NCBI GenBank assembly: GCA_036788835.1
Contig: DAIQMR010000016.1
Coordinates: 1-49,645 of the forward strand
Reading direction: 5' to 3'
Origin: JALCSJ01 sp036788835
GTDB lineage: Bacteria; Bacillota; Negativicutes; Acidaminococcales; Acidaminococcaceae
DNA: 49,645 nucleotides
This document shows, in pieces, positions 42,568 to 49,645 of this stretch (the first letter of the stretch is position 1; every line of letters begins with the position of its first letter). Both the position numbers and the translations under genes were made by a program. The notes under the pieces are model-generated. The model was not told where the DNA came from. It saw only the letters and a list, made by a program, of their open reading frames with translations, and ran no database searches.

Positions 42568-43551
42568 ATGCAACTGGGAAAAGTTAATATTGCTGTGCCG
42601 GTTGCCTTGGCCCCTATGGCCGGAGTAACAGATTTGCCTTTCAGGGTTATCTGTCGGGAACTGGGAGCAGGGTATACGGTCTCGGAAATGGTTAGCGCCA
42701 AAGCACTCCTGTTTAGAAATACCAAGACCTATGACATGCTGAAAATAGATGATAGAGAGAGACCTACGGCGATACAACTCTTTGGCAGCGTGCCGGCAGA
42801 ATTGGCTGCAGCGGCAAAGATTGTGGAAGGACAGGGAGCAGATATCATAGATTTTAATATGGGATGTCCCGTGCATAAAATAGTGGCTAATGGTGAAGGG
42901 TCAGCATTAATGAGGCAGCCCCTGCTGTCCTATGAAATATTGGCAGCCATGGTAGATGCGGTAAAAATACCCATAACAGTTAAGTGCCGAGCCGGTTGGG
43001 ATAAGGAACACTTAAACGCTCCGGAAGTAGCAGTTCTAGCTCAAAAGGCCGGAGTAGCGGCTATTACCGTACACGGCAGAACCAGAGATGCTTTTTACAG
43101 CGGGAAGGCCAATTGGCAGATTATAAAAGCAGTTAAGCAGGCTGTGCGCATACCGGTTTTTGGGAACGGAGATATTTGGACAGCGGCCGATGGCATAAAA
43201 ATGCTTAAAGAAACAGGCTGCGACGGAATCATGATTGGCCGCGGGGCAGAAGGGAATCCCTGGATTTTCGCTCAATTAAAGGCACTGCTCCGAGGGGAAG
43301 AAAGTATTAAGGAGCCGGATCTGGACACGAAGTTTGCCCTGATGGAAAGACACCTTAAGGATTTGATTACCTTCAAGGGAGAATATATTGGGGTGCAGGA
43401 AATGCGCCGGCACGCAGCAAGTTATATCAAGGGACTTTCTCATGCGGCCGTATATAGAAACAGTTTCTTCCAAATCAATACTGCAAAAGAGTTTTGTGCG
43501 AAAATGGAAGAGTATAAAAAACTATTGGAAAAATGTGAGCACAAGGAGTAG
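42568..43551 (+). CDS. dusB: tRNA-dihydrouridine synthase
   Basis: A flavin-dependent enzyme that reduces specific uridines in tRNA. The 327-residue protein is a TIM barrel with APMAGVTDLPFR near 14-25, the catalytic cysteine C100 in FNMGCPVHKI, KCRAGWD near 138-144, TVHGRTRDAFYSGKANW near 161-177 and GNGDI plus MIGRGAEGNPWIF for FMN phosphate binding. AAAGGGGGGT is ahead of the ATG. In Bacillus the homolog (YacF) is followed directly by lysS; here about 3 kb of accessory DNA separates them. Confidence 0.95.
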   Translation: MQLGKVNIAVPVALAPMAGVTDLPFRVICRELGAGYTVSEMVSAKALLFRNTKTYDMLKIDDRERPTAIQLFGSVPAELAAAAKIVEGQGADIIDFNMGCPVHKIVANGEGSALMRQPLLSYEILAAMVDAVKIPITVKCRAGWDKEHLNAPEVAVLAQKAGVAAITVHGRTRDAFYSGKANWQIIKAVKQAVRIPVFGNGDIWTAADGIKMLKETGCDGIMIGRGAEGNPWIFAQLKALLRGEESIKEPDLDTKFALMERHLKDLITFKGEYIGVQEMRRHAASYIKGLSHAAVYRNSFFQINTAKEFCAKMEEYKKLLEKCEHKE

Positions 43552-43557
43552 TATAAG

Positions 43558-43733
43558 AGTACCAGTGCAAACATCCGCATAATTGCTATTGTGGCATTGA
43601 TAAAAGATTAAACTACCGTAGGAACTACGGGAAGTAACGCTTGTGGAGACGGTGTCAGACGCATGAGCTTGTGCTATGCGCAGTCGTCAGCGAAGCAAGA
43701 ATCCCGCGACTTTAGTCGTGGGAGGTTCAAGGG
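43558..43733 (+). pseudogene. Decayed C-terminal tail of an IS200/IS605-type tnpB
   Basis: Read in one frame from 43558, the bases give a TnpB-like end (SANIR near the start; then, after an internal stop at 43609-43611, TTVGTTGSNACGDGV, and later SSAKQESRDFSRGRF). NIR after the last metal-binding block and TVGTTG..ACGDG are typical of the C-terminus of TnpB proteins from IS605-group elements. The zinc finger and RuvC residues are absent, so no nuclease can be made. It begins just after the dusB stop; the rest of the element has been lost. Confidence 0.75.
43613..43730 (+). mobile_element. IS200/IS605-group right end with omega-RNA-like hairpins
   Basis: Several stems follow in order: CCGTAG with CTACGG (43616-43630), CGCATGAGC with GCTATGCG (about 43660-43681, one bulge), and CCCGCGAC with GTCGTGGG around TTTA (43703-43722). 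The last is followed by AGGTTCAA. GAATCCC-stem-GGGAGGTTCAA is the usual right end of these elements and the 3' end of the TnpB guide (omega) RNA scaffold; TCAA (43727-43730) matches the right cleavage site known for IS608. No left end or transposase is in the window. Confidence 0.7.
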
Positions 43734-43801
43734 TTACAATAAAAAGAGCCTATTTACCTAAACGGTTATATAGAAAACAAGCTAGCTTTTAGGAGTTGAA
43801 C

Positions 43802-44770
43802 ATGGATAAAATAACCATTATCATTCCGTGCTTTAATGAGCAGGAAGTATTAGAAGCGATGTATGTAAAACTACAAACAGTACTTAAGACTCTACCAAAT
43901 TACGCCTTTACTTTTCTATTTGTCAATGATGGCAGTACGGATGGGACATTGGGTATTCTACGGGATTTATCAACCCGAGACAGGAGAGTATCCTATTTGA
44001 GCTTTTCCCGGAATTTCGGCAAAGAGGCTGCTATGTTGGCAGGAATGGATTATGCTAAAGCGGATGCGGTTATCATTATGGATGCGGACCTCCAGCATCC
44101 GCCGGAATTAATCCCGGAAATGCTGAAGTATTGGCAGCAAGGTTATGAAGATGTTTGCGCTAAGCGGTTGGACCGCAGTGATGAAAGCTTTATGAAAAAG
44201 CATTTGACTAATTTCTTTTATAATATTTTAGAAGTGTGTAGTGAAGTGCCACTGCAGCGTAATGTGGGAGATTTTCGCCTTTTGGATAAACGTTGTGTAG
44301 GAGCTTTGCGCCTTTTGCGGGAAGAACAGCGGTATACTAAGGGTATGTTTACCTGGATTGGCTACAAGAAGAAAGAAATTAATTTTAAACCTCAGCCCCG
44401 GCTGGCAGGAAAAACCACTTGGAATTATTGGGCCCTGACCAATTTGGCCTTGAAAGGGATTACTTCTTTTACCACAGTACCTCTGCGCATAACATCATTT
44501 TTAGGGGTGTTAGTGTCTTTTGTGGCTATTTGTTATATGATTTTTGTTTTTGTAACTGCCTTAATCTATGGGGATCCGGTGGCAGGCTATCCGACTTTGC
44601 TGACGGTGCTGTTGTTTCTGGGGGGAGTTCAGCTCTTATCTCTTGGCATTATCGGAGAATACTTGGGAAGAGTTTTTAGCGAAAGCAAAAATAGACCCAT
44701 TTACCTGGTAGATGAATATGACAGGCAAAAACTCACATACGAGGAACAAAAATTTAGGGAAAAAGCGTGA
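43802..44770 (+). CDS. GtrB-like membrane glycosyltransferase, family 2
   Basis: A 322-residue GT2 enzyme of the bactoprenol glucosyltransferase / dolichol-phosphate mannosyltransferase group. The catalytic domain (about 1-215) has IIIPCFNEQ, VNDGSTDGT at 41-49, FSRNFGKEAAMLAGMDYA and the metal-binding DAD at 94-96. Two C-terminal TM helices (about 231-254 and 264-286) anchor it, as in GtrB. It should move a sugar from a nucleotide donor to undecaprenyl phosphate at the inner face. ATG at 43802 follows TAGGAG by 7 bp. The IS605-type remnant lies directly upstream and a GT-C-like protein is convergent downstream. Confidence 0.9.
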   Translation: MDKITIIIPCFNEQEVLEAMYVKLQTVLKTLPNYAFTFLFVNDGSTDGTLGILRDLSTRDRRVSYLSFSRNFGKEAAMLAGMDYAKADAVIIMDADLQHPPELIPEMLKYWQQGYEDVCAKRLDRSDESFMKKHLTNFFYNILEVCSEVPLQRNVGDFRLLDKRCVGALRLLREEQRYTKGMFTWIGYKKKEINFKPQPRLAGKTTWNYWALTNLALKGITSFTTVPLRITSFLGVLVSFVAICYMIFVFVTALIYGDPVAGYPTLLTVLLFLGGVQLLSLGIIGEYLGRVFSESKNRPIYLVDEYDRQKLTYEEQKFREKA

Positions 44771-44786
44771 AAGTATAAGTACTATA

Positions 44787-44842
44787 AAGAGGACAGGTAC
44801 AGTTGTACAACCGAAAGGTTCTACAAAAGTATCTGTCCTCTT
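44787..44842. terminator. Long hairpin with GAAA tetraloop between convergent genes
   Basis: AAGAGGACAGGTAC (44787-44800) pairs with GTATCTGTCCTCTT (44829-44842), one G-U. TTGTA/TACAA and AACC/GGTT continue the stem to a GAAA tetraloop. It lies between the glycosyltransferase and the DUF6056-like gene and probably stops both, though T-tracts are poor. Confidence 0.6.
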
Positions 44843-44859
44843 CGTATAAAAGCACTTTT

Positions 44860-46527
44860 TCACTTCAGCGTAACTTTTTGCAAGCCGTAATACGGCAGGG
44901 CGCATCCTATAGCAAAGCCACTATCCATATCACCAAAGTAAACATGGCGTAAAACCGATGTGCCTACGGAAAGCTTTGGAATGGTCAGCCGGGTTGCACC
45001 GGCAGCCACTTGCTCTGCAATATATTTCTCACGGGCAGTGTTCTCAGTGTAAAGAGTATGGGACGCAACAAAAGTCTCTGCGGCCATAGGAATAAAAGCG
45101 AGGAAAAGCACACAGAACCAGACTTTTTTCTCTTTAGCAAAAAGCAAAGAAAAGTTTTGACCGGACTGCAGCAAAATTGCCATAATAATCAGGATAAACA
45201 CGGCTGCCCCGTAACCGGCCCGAGCCGGGAACTGAGGGGTGAAGAGCATGGCACCGTTATTAAGAATGGCCATATCCGCCAGAATCAACAGTCGCTGACA
45301 AAGGATTCTATTTTCTGTATAGAAAGCCGGTTTAGGTAAAGCATTCAATAATTTTCTCAGATAGGTGTTTTGCAAAGAGAAGTATTCCTGGGCTAGATTG
45401 TAAAGAGCTACACTGATTAAAATGAAAATTAACACGGCTTCCGAGCTGCTAAGAGCATAAGACAATCGTTCATAGAGAGTACTATTACCCAGACCCAAAG
45501 GGTTAATAATATAGTTAATAATTCCGGCGGTTAAGAAATGAGAGAAAAAATGCTTGGCATAATTACTGATAACAAGCATAATGACAAAAAAGAGTTTAAC
45601 GTAAAAAGATTTGGTTAATTTAATATTATCTCGATTACCGGCAAAGGGTTTTCCGCTGAACCACAGCTTGAGCAATAGGGTGATAAGCAGTAAAACAGGC
45701 AGAAGTCCAAGAAGAATCTGCACATGGGCCCCAATGAAGTTACCAATATTGTTATACCAATGATTACCCACAGTAGCAGCCCTGGCAAAGTTACCGGGAG
45801 CTACAAAAAGAATAAAAGTACCAATTGTACATCCTAACCAACCACTCATCATCCAAGGACGGAGATTTTTTCTTTTGTAACCATAGATAACTGCTGCGGA
45901 TATGGTTAGAAACATAATTAGCACAGTGTTTTCTATGGTAATAGAGGCGGTTAAAGCAAGCGGGAAAAGGAAAACAGTTAATGCGGGCCCGTAAGTATCG
46001 GGCTCATTATTAATTTGTCGGATAAAATAGCAGTGAAAGGGAAGCAAAGTGGCTAATATAAAGACTAAAGGCCAAAGATAATTGGCAGTACCACAGGACC
46101 AAATGCAGGTAAAGGCGTAATCCGGCAGGGCAAACCAGCTTCCTACAATGATGACGCTCAAAAGCCAAGGATTAAAACTGCGGGTAATGCGCCCAGCTCC
46201 ATGCCAGTAGATGAGAACCATAAGCAGGGAATACATGATGCCGTTGATTAAGGCAAAATATCCTTTGCCCAGAATGTGAAAGAACTGCATAATAAATACC
46301 GGCACGATTCTGCCGCCCCAAAGAAAGTAATGATTTGTGATGGATGGCAATAAATCCGAGAAAGTTTGGAGCCTTTGCTTAGTATGCCAAATAAAGGCAT
46401 AGAGAAAATCGTCCCGCTGATAGGGCGTGTAATAGCTTAAAAGGCCTATGAATAGGCACAATAATATTAAAAACACATATGAAATTTTGCTTGTTTCAGT
46501 CTTGACAACAGAGTTAAAAGGCTTCAA
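44860..46527 (-). CDS. Large polytopic membrane protein, DUF6056-like (possible GT-C glycosyltransferase)
   Basis: A 555-residue protein with about 12 hydrophobic segments. I place it in the DUF6056-type family from its N-terminus: first TM (about 16-33), then an outside loop with YQRDDFLYAF (about 36-45) and HYFLWGGRIVP (about 66-76). An acidic pair in the first external loop is the hallmark of GT-C glycosyltransferases using polyprenyl-linked sugars. The C-terminal part is soluble. A sugar transfer role with the neighbouring GtrB-like enzyme is attractive but unproved. Start is TTG, 8 bp after AAAGGA; no better start is seen. Confidence 0.65.
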   Translation of the reverse strand: MKPFNSVVKTETSKISYVFLILLCLFIGLLSYYTPYQRDDFLYAFIWHTKQRLQTFSDLLPSITNHYFLWGGRIVPVFIMQFFHILGKGYFALINGIMYSLLMVLIYWHGAGRITRSFNPWLLSVIIVGSWFALPDYAFTCIWSCGTANYLWPLVFILATLLPFHCYFIRQINNEPDTYGPALTVFLFPLALTASITIENTVLIMFLTISAAVIYGYKRKNLRPWMMSGWLGCTIGTFILFVAPGNFARAATVGNHWYNNIGNFIGAHVQILLGLLPVLLLITLLLKLWFSGKPFAGNRDNIKLTKSFYVKLFFVIMLVISNYAKHFFSHFLTAGIINYIINPLGLGNSTLYERLSYALSSSEAVLIFILISVALYNLAQEYFSLQNTYLRKLLNALPKPAFYTENRILCQRLLILADMAILNNGAMLFTPQFPARAGYGAAVFILIIMAILLQSGQNFSLLFAKEKKVWFCVLFLAFIPMAAETFVASHTLYTENTAREKYIAEQVAAGATRLTIPKLSVGTSVLRHVYFGDMDSGFAIGCALPYYGLQKVTLK

Positions 46528-46566
46528 GGTTGTTTTCCTTTCTATGACATGCTAAGAGTTTTTTCC

Positions 46567-46595
46567 ATTATAGCATATAAATGTTCATATGATAA
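46567..46595 (-). promoter_or_regulatory. Promoter for the DUF6056-like gene
   Basis: On the minus strand TTATCA (46595-46590) and TATAAT (46572-46567) are 17 bp apart. The -35 box lies inside a 15-bp palindrome. Confidence 0.5.
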
Positions 46596-46601
46596 TCATA
46601 T
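46587..46601. promoter_or_regulatory. 15-bp palindrome in the divergent DUF6056-greA region
   Basis: ATATGAT and ATCATAT are perfect inverted halves around one A. The central 11 bases, ATGATAATCAT, equal the core of the classical Fur box, while the outer bases do not match. It overlaps the -35 of the leftward gene and ends 8 bp before the -35 of greA. Confidence 0.5.
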
Positions 46602-46609
46602 AGTGGAGG

Positions 46610-46638
46610 TTGACAAGGGCAGGGATAAAACCTATAAT
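46610..46638 (+). promoter_or_regulatory. Perfect consensus promoter for greA-lysS
   Basis: TTGACA (46610-46615), 17-bp spacer, TATAAT (46633-46638): both hexamers and spacing are exactly consensus, 42 bp before greA. Confidence 0.9.
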
Positions 46639-46680
46639 TAGGAAATATGGTATTAAACACTTATTAAAGGAGTAAATAAA

Positions 46681-47193
46681 ATGAGTGAAGAAGAAACAAT
46701 TTTAACTGCAGAAGGTTTGCAAAAATTAGAAGATGAATTGGACAATCTCCGTTCTGTCAAAAGGCAGGAAGTTTCTGAGCGCTTGAAGACAGCTATCTCT
46801 TATGGCGATATCAGTGAAAACTCTGAGTATGATGATGCGAAGAATGAACAAGCCTTTGTAGAAGGTCGTATTCTTGTTCTGGAAAAAATGATCCGTAACG
46901 CGAAAGTAATTAAGAGTTCGGCCATCAGCAAGGATATAGTTTCCTTAGGCTGCAAAGTAAAAATTAAAGATATTGACAGCAAAGAGGAAGAAGAATATAC
47001 GGTAGTGGGTACTACAGAGGCGGATCCTATGGCAGATCCCCCCAGGATTTCCAACGAATCTCCTGTAGGCCGTGCCATCATTGGGCAAAAAGTCGGCAAG
47101 AAAGTTATTGTGAAAACTCCGGCCGGCGAATATGCCTATAAAATTATGGAAATAAACAAACCCAGGGCTAAAGCTAAGAAGAAGGCAAAATAA
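46681..47193 (+). CDS. greA: Transcription elongation factor GreA
   Basis: GreA enters the RNA polymerase secondary channel and stimulates cleavage of backtracked RNA. The 170-residue protein has the N-terminal coiled coil (about 8-82) with the catalytic acidic tip GDISENSEYDDAK near 41-53 and the C-terminal FKBP-like domain (about 90-163). It is about 12 residues longer than E. coli GreA, through a short acidic N-terminus and a Lys/Ala-rich tail. AAGGAG is 8 bp before the ATG. lysS follows after 12 bp, so both share the consensus promoter. Confidence 0.97.
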   Translation: MSEEETILTAEGLQKLEDELDNLRSVKRQEVSERLKTAISYGDISENSEYDDAKNEQAFVEGRILVLEKMIRNAKVIKSSAISKDIVSLGCKVKIKDIDSKEEEEYTVVGTTEADPMADPPRISNESPVGRAIIGQKVGKKVIVKTPAGEYAYKIMEINKPRAKAKKKAK

Positions 47194-47205
47194 GGGGTGG
47201 AATTG

Positions 47206-48756
47206 ATGACGGAAGAAAACAAGGACAAATTGCAGCAGCAAAAACAGAATAAGCAGCCGACACAGAATCCTCAGGAGAAGGCACCATTAACTGAGGAAGA
47301 AATTAACGAGCAAATGCAGGTACGCCTTGCTAAGATGCATAAATTGGCAGAAGAGGGCATTGCTCCCTTCGGTCACAAGTTTGCCTGGACACATCATGCC
47401 CAGGACATAGATGAACATCTGGATGAACTGGAAGCCAACAATACTGAAGTAAAACTGGCAGGCCGCATAATGGCTATTCGTGGCCACGGCAAGGCTGGAT
47501 TTATGGATTTAGTGGATAAAACAGGCAAGATACAGCTTTATGTCCGCAAGGATGAACTGGGCGAAGAGAATTTCGCCATGACCAAATTGATGGATATCGG
47601 TGACATTGTAGGTGTAACCGGGACAGCATTCCGTACCCACATGGGAGAAATTTCCATCAGAGTAAGCAAGCTGGAAATGCTGAGCAAGTCTTTGCGTCCT
47701 TTGCCGGAAAAATGGCATGGACTGAAGGACGTAGAAATCCGTTACCGTCAACGGTATTTGGACCTAATTGTTAATCCGGAAGTAAGAGATACTTTTGTGA
47801 AACGCAGCAAGATTATTAAGAGCGTCAGGGAAATATTGGACGGAGAGGATTTCTTGGAAGTAGAAACTCCCATTATGCACTCCATTGCTGGCGGTGCCGC
47901 TGCTAAGCCTTTCGTTACTTACCATAATGCTTTGGATATGGAATTGTATTTGCGCGTAGCTCCGGAACTTTATTTAAAGAGACTAATCATAGGCGGCATG
48001 GAAAGAGTCTATGAACTAGGCAGAGTGTTCCGTAACGAAGGCATTGATATTAAGCACAATCCGGAATTTACTATTGTAGAGATTTATCAGGCCTACGCTG
48101 ATTTCAATGATGTAATGGCTTTAACAGAGAAGATAGTATCTGAAACTGCTCAGAAAGTTTTGGGTACCATGAAGATTATTTATGAAGATACGGAAATTGA
48201 TTTAACCCCTCCCTGGCCAAGAATGACCATGATGGAGGCAGTAAAGCAATATGCCGGAGTAGACTTCACTGATGTTAAAGATGTAGAGACAGCCCGCAAA
48301 CTGGCGGACAGTGTTCATGTAGAATATGAACAGACCTTCGGGGTAGGAAAGATTATTAACACCTGCTTTGATGCTTATGCAGAAGATAAACTGATTCAGC
48401 CTGTATTTATTACAGGACATCCCAAGGAAATTTCTCCTTTGGCTAAGAGCAATCCTCAAAATCCTGAAATCACCGATCGGTTTGAAGGATATATTTATGG
48501 CAGAGAATTGTGCAACGGTTTCAGCGAATTAAATGATCCTCTGGACCAGAAACAACGTTTCTTAAAGCAAGTTGAAGAAAGAAACGCCGGGGATGAAGAA
48601 GCTAATATGATGGATGAAGATTATGTAACAGCTATGGAATACGGGCTGCCTCCTACAGGCGGCTTGGGGATAGGCATAGACAGATTGATTATGTTATTGA
48701 CCAATAGCGTATCTATTCGTGATGTATTGCTCTTCCCGCATATGAGAAAGAAGTAA
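47206..48756 (+). CDS. lysS: Lysyl-tRNA synthetase, class II
   Basis: LysRS charges tRNA-Lys. The 516-residue protein has a charged N-terminal extension (about 1-50), the OB-fold anticodon-binding domain (about 70-175; VKLAGRIMAIRGHGKAGFMDL) and the class II catalytic core with motif 2 (RVYELGRVFRNEGID, near 265-279) and motif 3 (GLGIGIDRLIML, near 485-496). The ATG at 47206, with AGGGGTGG ahead, is preferred over a GTG at 47197. lysS followed by an rRNA operon is also the Bacillus arrangement. Confidence 0.97.
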   Translation: MTEENKDKLQQQKQNKQPTQNPQEKAPLTEEEINEQMQVRLAKMHKLAEEGIAPFGHKFAWTHHAQDIDEHLDELEANNTEVKLAGRIMAIRGHGKAGFMDLVDKTGKIQLYVRKDELGEENFAMTKLMDIGDIVGVTGTAFRTHMGEISIRVSKLEMLSKSLRPLPEKWHGLKDVEIRYRQRYLDLIVNPEVRDTFVKRSKIIKSVREILDGEDFLEVETPIMHSIAGGAAAKPFVTYHNALDMELYLRVAPELYLKRLIIGGMERVYELGRVFRNEGIDIKHNPEFTIVEIYQAYADFNDVMALTEKIVSETAQKVLGTMKIIYEDTEIDLTPPWPRMTMMEAVKQYAGVDFTDVKDVETARKLADSVHVEYEQTFGVGKIINTCFDAYAEDKLIQPVFITGHPKEISPLAKSNPQNPEITDRFEGYIYGRELCNGFSELNDPLDQKQRFLKQVEERNAGDEEANMMDEDYVTAMEYGLPPTGGLGIGIDRLIMLLTNSVSIRDVLLFPHMRKK

Positions 48757-48768
48757 AATAAAGGCTAT

Positions 48769-48808
48769 AGTGTGACAGGGGTTCTGTACCTTTTGTCACA
48801 CTTTTTTT
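48769..48808 (+). terminator. Terminator of greA-lysS
   Basis: AGTGTGACA with GGGGT (48769-48782) pairs with ACC and TGTCACACT (48788-48802), allowing G-U pairs, and is followed by a run of T. Confidence 0.88.
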
Positions 48809-49004
48809 GTTCGAAAGAAACAATTGAAAGAAAATATCCAATAATAGTTCGGACATTTGCGAACGATTGGTATATGTAAAGATAATCTTACGGAAAAGCA
48901 TCAATAAATAAAGAAGAAACGCAAGCAGGGGAGATAAAAATGGGAAAGTATAATTGCCTAGTAAAAGATGCGTAAAAAACCGCAAAGAAAAGCAAAAAAA
49001 AAGC
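48809..49004. other. A-rich non-coding stretch before the rRNA promoters
   Basis: No convincing gene. The A-tracts just before 49005 may act as an UP element. An inverted repeat GTTCG/CGAAC lies near 48847-48864. An 11-codon reading frame (48940-48975) with a good GGGGAG site is present but has no recognisable product. Confidence 0.5.
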
Positions 49005-49033
49005 TTGCAAAGATTTAGCACTTATGCTAATAT
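49005..49033 (+). promoter_or_regulatory. rRNA operon promoter P1
   Basis: TTGCAA (49005-49010) and TAATAT (49028-49033) are 17 bp apart, directly after an A-rich tract resembling an UP element. The start would be near 49040, about 270 bp before mature 16S. Confidence 0.65.
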
Positions 49034-49102
49034 ATAAAAGCTCTCCCTTCAAGGGGAAGCGGTAGCACTCAAAAAATATTTTGGCAAAATCAGAAAAAGA
49101 TG

Positions 49103-49131
49103 TTGACAGAACAGATTGAAAGTGCTATCAT
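49103..49131 (+). promoter_or_regulatory. rRNA operon promoter P2
   Basis: TTGACA (49103-49108) and TATCAT (49126-49131) are 17 bp apart, about 180 bp before mature 16S. With P1 it forms the tandem arrangement usual for rRNA operons. Confidence 0.7.
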
Positions 49132-49137
49132 TAAGAA

Positions 49138-49310
49138 GTTGTCGCAAGACAACGACATGAACCCTGAAAACTGAATATTAGCAATAACGAATGTGCGGGT
49201 CAAGCCGTTCTAGGACGGCAAGACCGAGTCAATCAACTTCGAGAGAAACGAAGTATAAAAAAATTCTAAGTCAGTATTTTAAAGAGCCAATCGGTTCTTC
49301 AGAATAAAAT
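49138..49310 (+). other. Structured rRNA leader
   Basis: The pre-16S leader folds into several small hairpins: GTTGTC-GCAA-GACAAC (49138-49153, GNRA loop), GGTC/GACC with GCCGT/ACGGC (49198-49225, symmetric AA internal loop), ACTTCG/CGAAGT (49236-49254), and TATTTT plus AAGAGCC with GGTTCTT plus AAAATA (49275-49311) just before 16S. These are probably antitermination or processing signals. No clear boxA was found. Confidence 0.55.
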
Positions 49311-49645
49311 ATTTTGGAGAGTTTGATCCTGGCTCAGGACGAACGCTGGCGGCGTGCTTAACACATGCAAGTCGAACGAAGATTTTATTTCGGTAAAATC
49401 TGAGTGGCGAACGGGTGAGTAACGCGTAGGCAACCTGCCCTCTAGACGGGGACAACATTCCGAAAGGGATGCTAATACCGGATGTGATCCATTTCCCGCA
49501 TGGGAGACGGATGAAAGATGGCCTCTATTTATAAGCCATCGCTAGAAGATGGGCCTGCGTCTGATTAGCTAGTTGGTGGGGTAACGGCTCACCAAGGCGA
49601 TGATCAGTAGCCGGTCTGAGAGGATGAACGGCCACATTGGGACTG
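49311..49645 (+). rRNA. 16S ribosomal RNA, 5' part
   Basis: The 5' end of a 16S gene, cut off by the right edge at about 335 nt. AGAGTTTGATCCTGGCTCAG begins at 49318, equivalent to E. coli position 8, which sets the start near 49311. Other universal blocks are AACGCTGGCGGCGTGC, CACATGCAAGTCGAACG, GGCGAACGGGTGAGTAACGC, and the GGCCACATTGGGACTG at the end. Variable region V1 is short (GAAGATTTTATTTCGGTAAAATC) in the style I recall for Phascolarctobacterium and relatives. Confidence 0.98.

Noticed and set aside
48845..48870. GTTCG/CGAAC inverted repeat considered as a LexA (SOS) box
   Set aside because: The half-sites are in the opposite order and spacing to the Firmicutes CGAAC-N4-GTTCG box, and the alternative CGAAC-GATT-GGTAT lacks the second half-site.
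48940..48975. 11-codon reading frame with a strong GGGGAG ribosome-binding site before the rRNA promoters
   Set aside because: Too short, no recognisable product, no promoter tied to it and no known leader-peptide role here; it is mentioned only as part of the non-coding stretch.
1..49645. CRISPR arrays, prophage, toxin-antitoxin or restriction genes
   Set aside because: No regularly spaced repeats, integrase, phage structural, toxin-antitoxin or restriction genes were seen on either strand; MazG here is the housekeeping pyrophosphohydrolase, not a toxin-antitoxin component.

Overview
The window is a nearly continuous stretch of housekeeping genes from a Firmicutes-lineage bacterium. The 5' end of a 16S rRNA gene at the right edge, with its class-specific variable bases as I remember them, points to the Negativicutes, probably Acidaminococcaceae near Phascolarctobacterium. 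This taxon is inferred by eye and not from a search. Gene order agrees: two long blocks match the conserved Bacillus/Clostridium order (prfA-prmC-tsaC-rpiB-ywlG-glyA-upp, and mfd-spoVB/murJ-mazG-divIC-yabR-tilS-hpt-ftsH-coaX-dusB-lysS-rrn). The dedicated sporulation genes that interrupt these blocks in Bacillus (spoIIR, spoVT, yabP/yabQ, spoIIE) are missing, which fits an asporogenous lineage.

Layout: 1-2380 holds the tail of an undecaprenyl-phosphate sugar transferase, galU and a secreted or anchored metallophosphatase (envelope polysaccharide). 2410-10244 is a promoter-to-terminator operon: rpmE, a DUF1385 membrane protein, prfA, prmC, tsaC, rpiB, a UPF0340 gene, glyA, upp and dCMP deaminase (translation, tRNA modification, one-carbon and pyrimidine metabolism). 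10350-11624 is a LarA-type lactate racemase on the minus strand, transcribed away from a DcuS/CitA-type sensor kinase and its response regulator; that rightward operon continues through rarA, a zinc/manganese ABC transporter, acpS and nnrD/E. Next come an AMIN-type amidase and a GerMN lipoprotein (19916-21567), convergent with a PutP sodium/solute symporter.

23280-28266 carries argS, pyrG, sppA and a small membrane protein; then glpX, and mfd-murJ-mazG. hup, divIC and the S1-domain gene lie next to each other, with good terminators after hup and the S1 gene and a good promoter before the S1 gene. tilS-hpt-ftsH follows, then birA-bioY-coaX behind a BirA-type operator (GTTAAC-N15-GTTAAC), then dusB.

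43555-46600 is the only clearly accessory segment. It contains the decayed C-terminal tail of an IS200/IS605 tnpB with its right end and omega-RNA-like hairpins, a GtrB-like membrane glycosyltransferase, and a convergent large DUF6056-like polytopic protein. It sits where Bacillus has dusB directly next to lysS. The window ends with a consensus promoter driving greA-lysS, a terminator, tandem rRNA promoters and the start of 16S rRNA.

I did not find a convincing new defence or mobile system. The best leads are the orphan TnpB/omega-RNA remnant beside the glycosylation genes, the larA/two-component divergent unit with its palindrome and downstream 35-bp repeats, the argS leader hairpin, the decayed tandem duplication at the prmC-tsaC junction, and the Fur-core-like palindrome between DUF6056 and greA.
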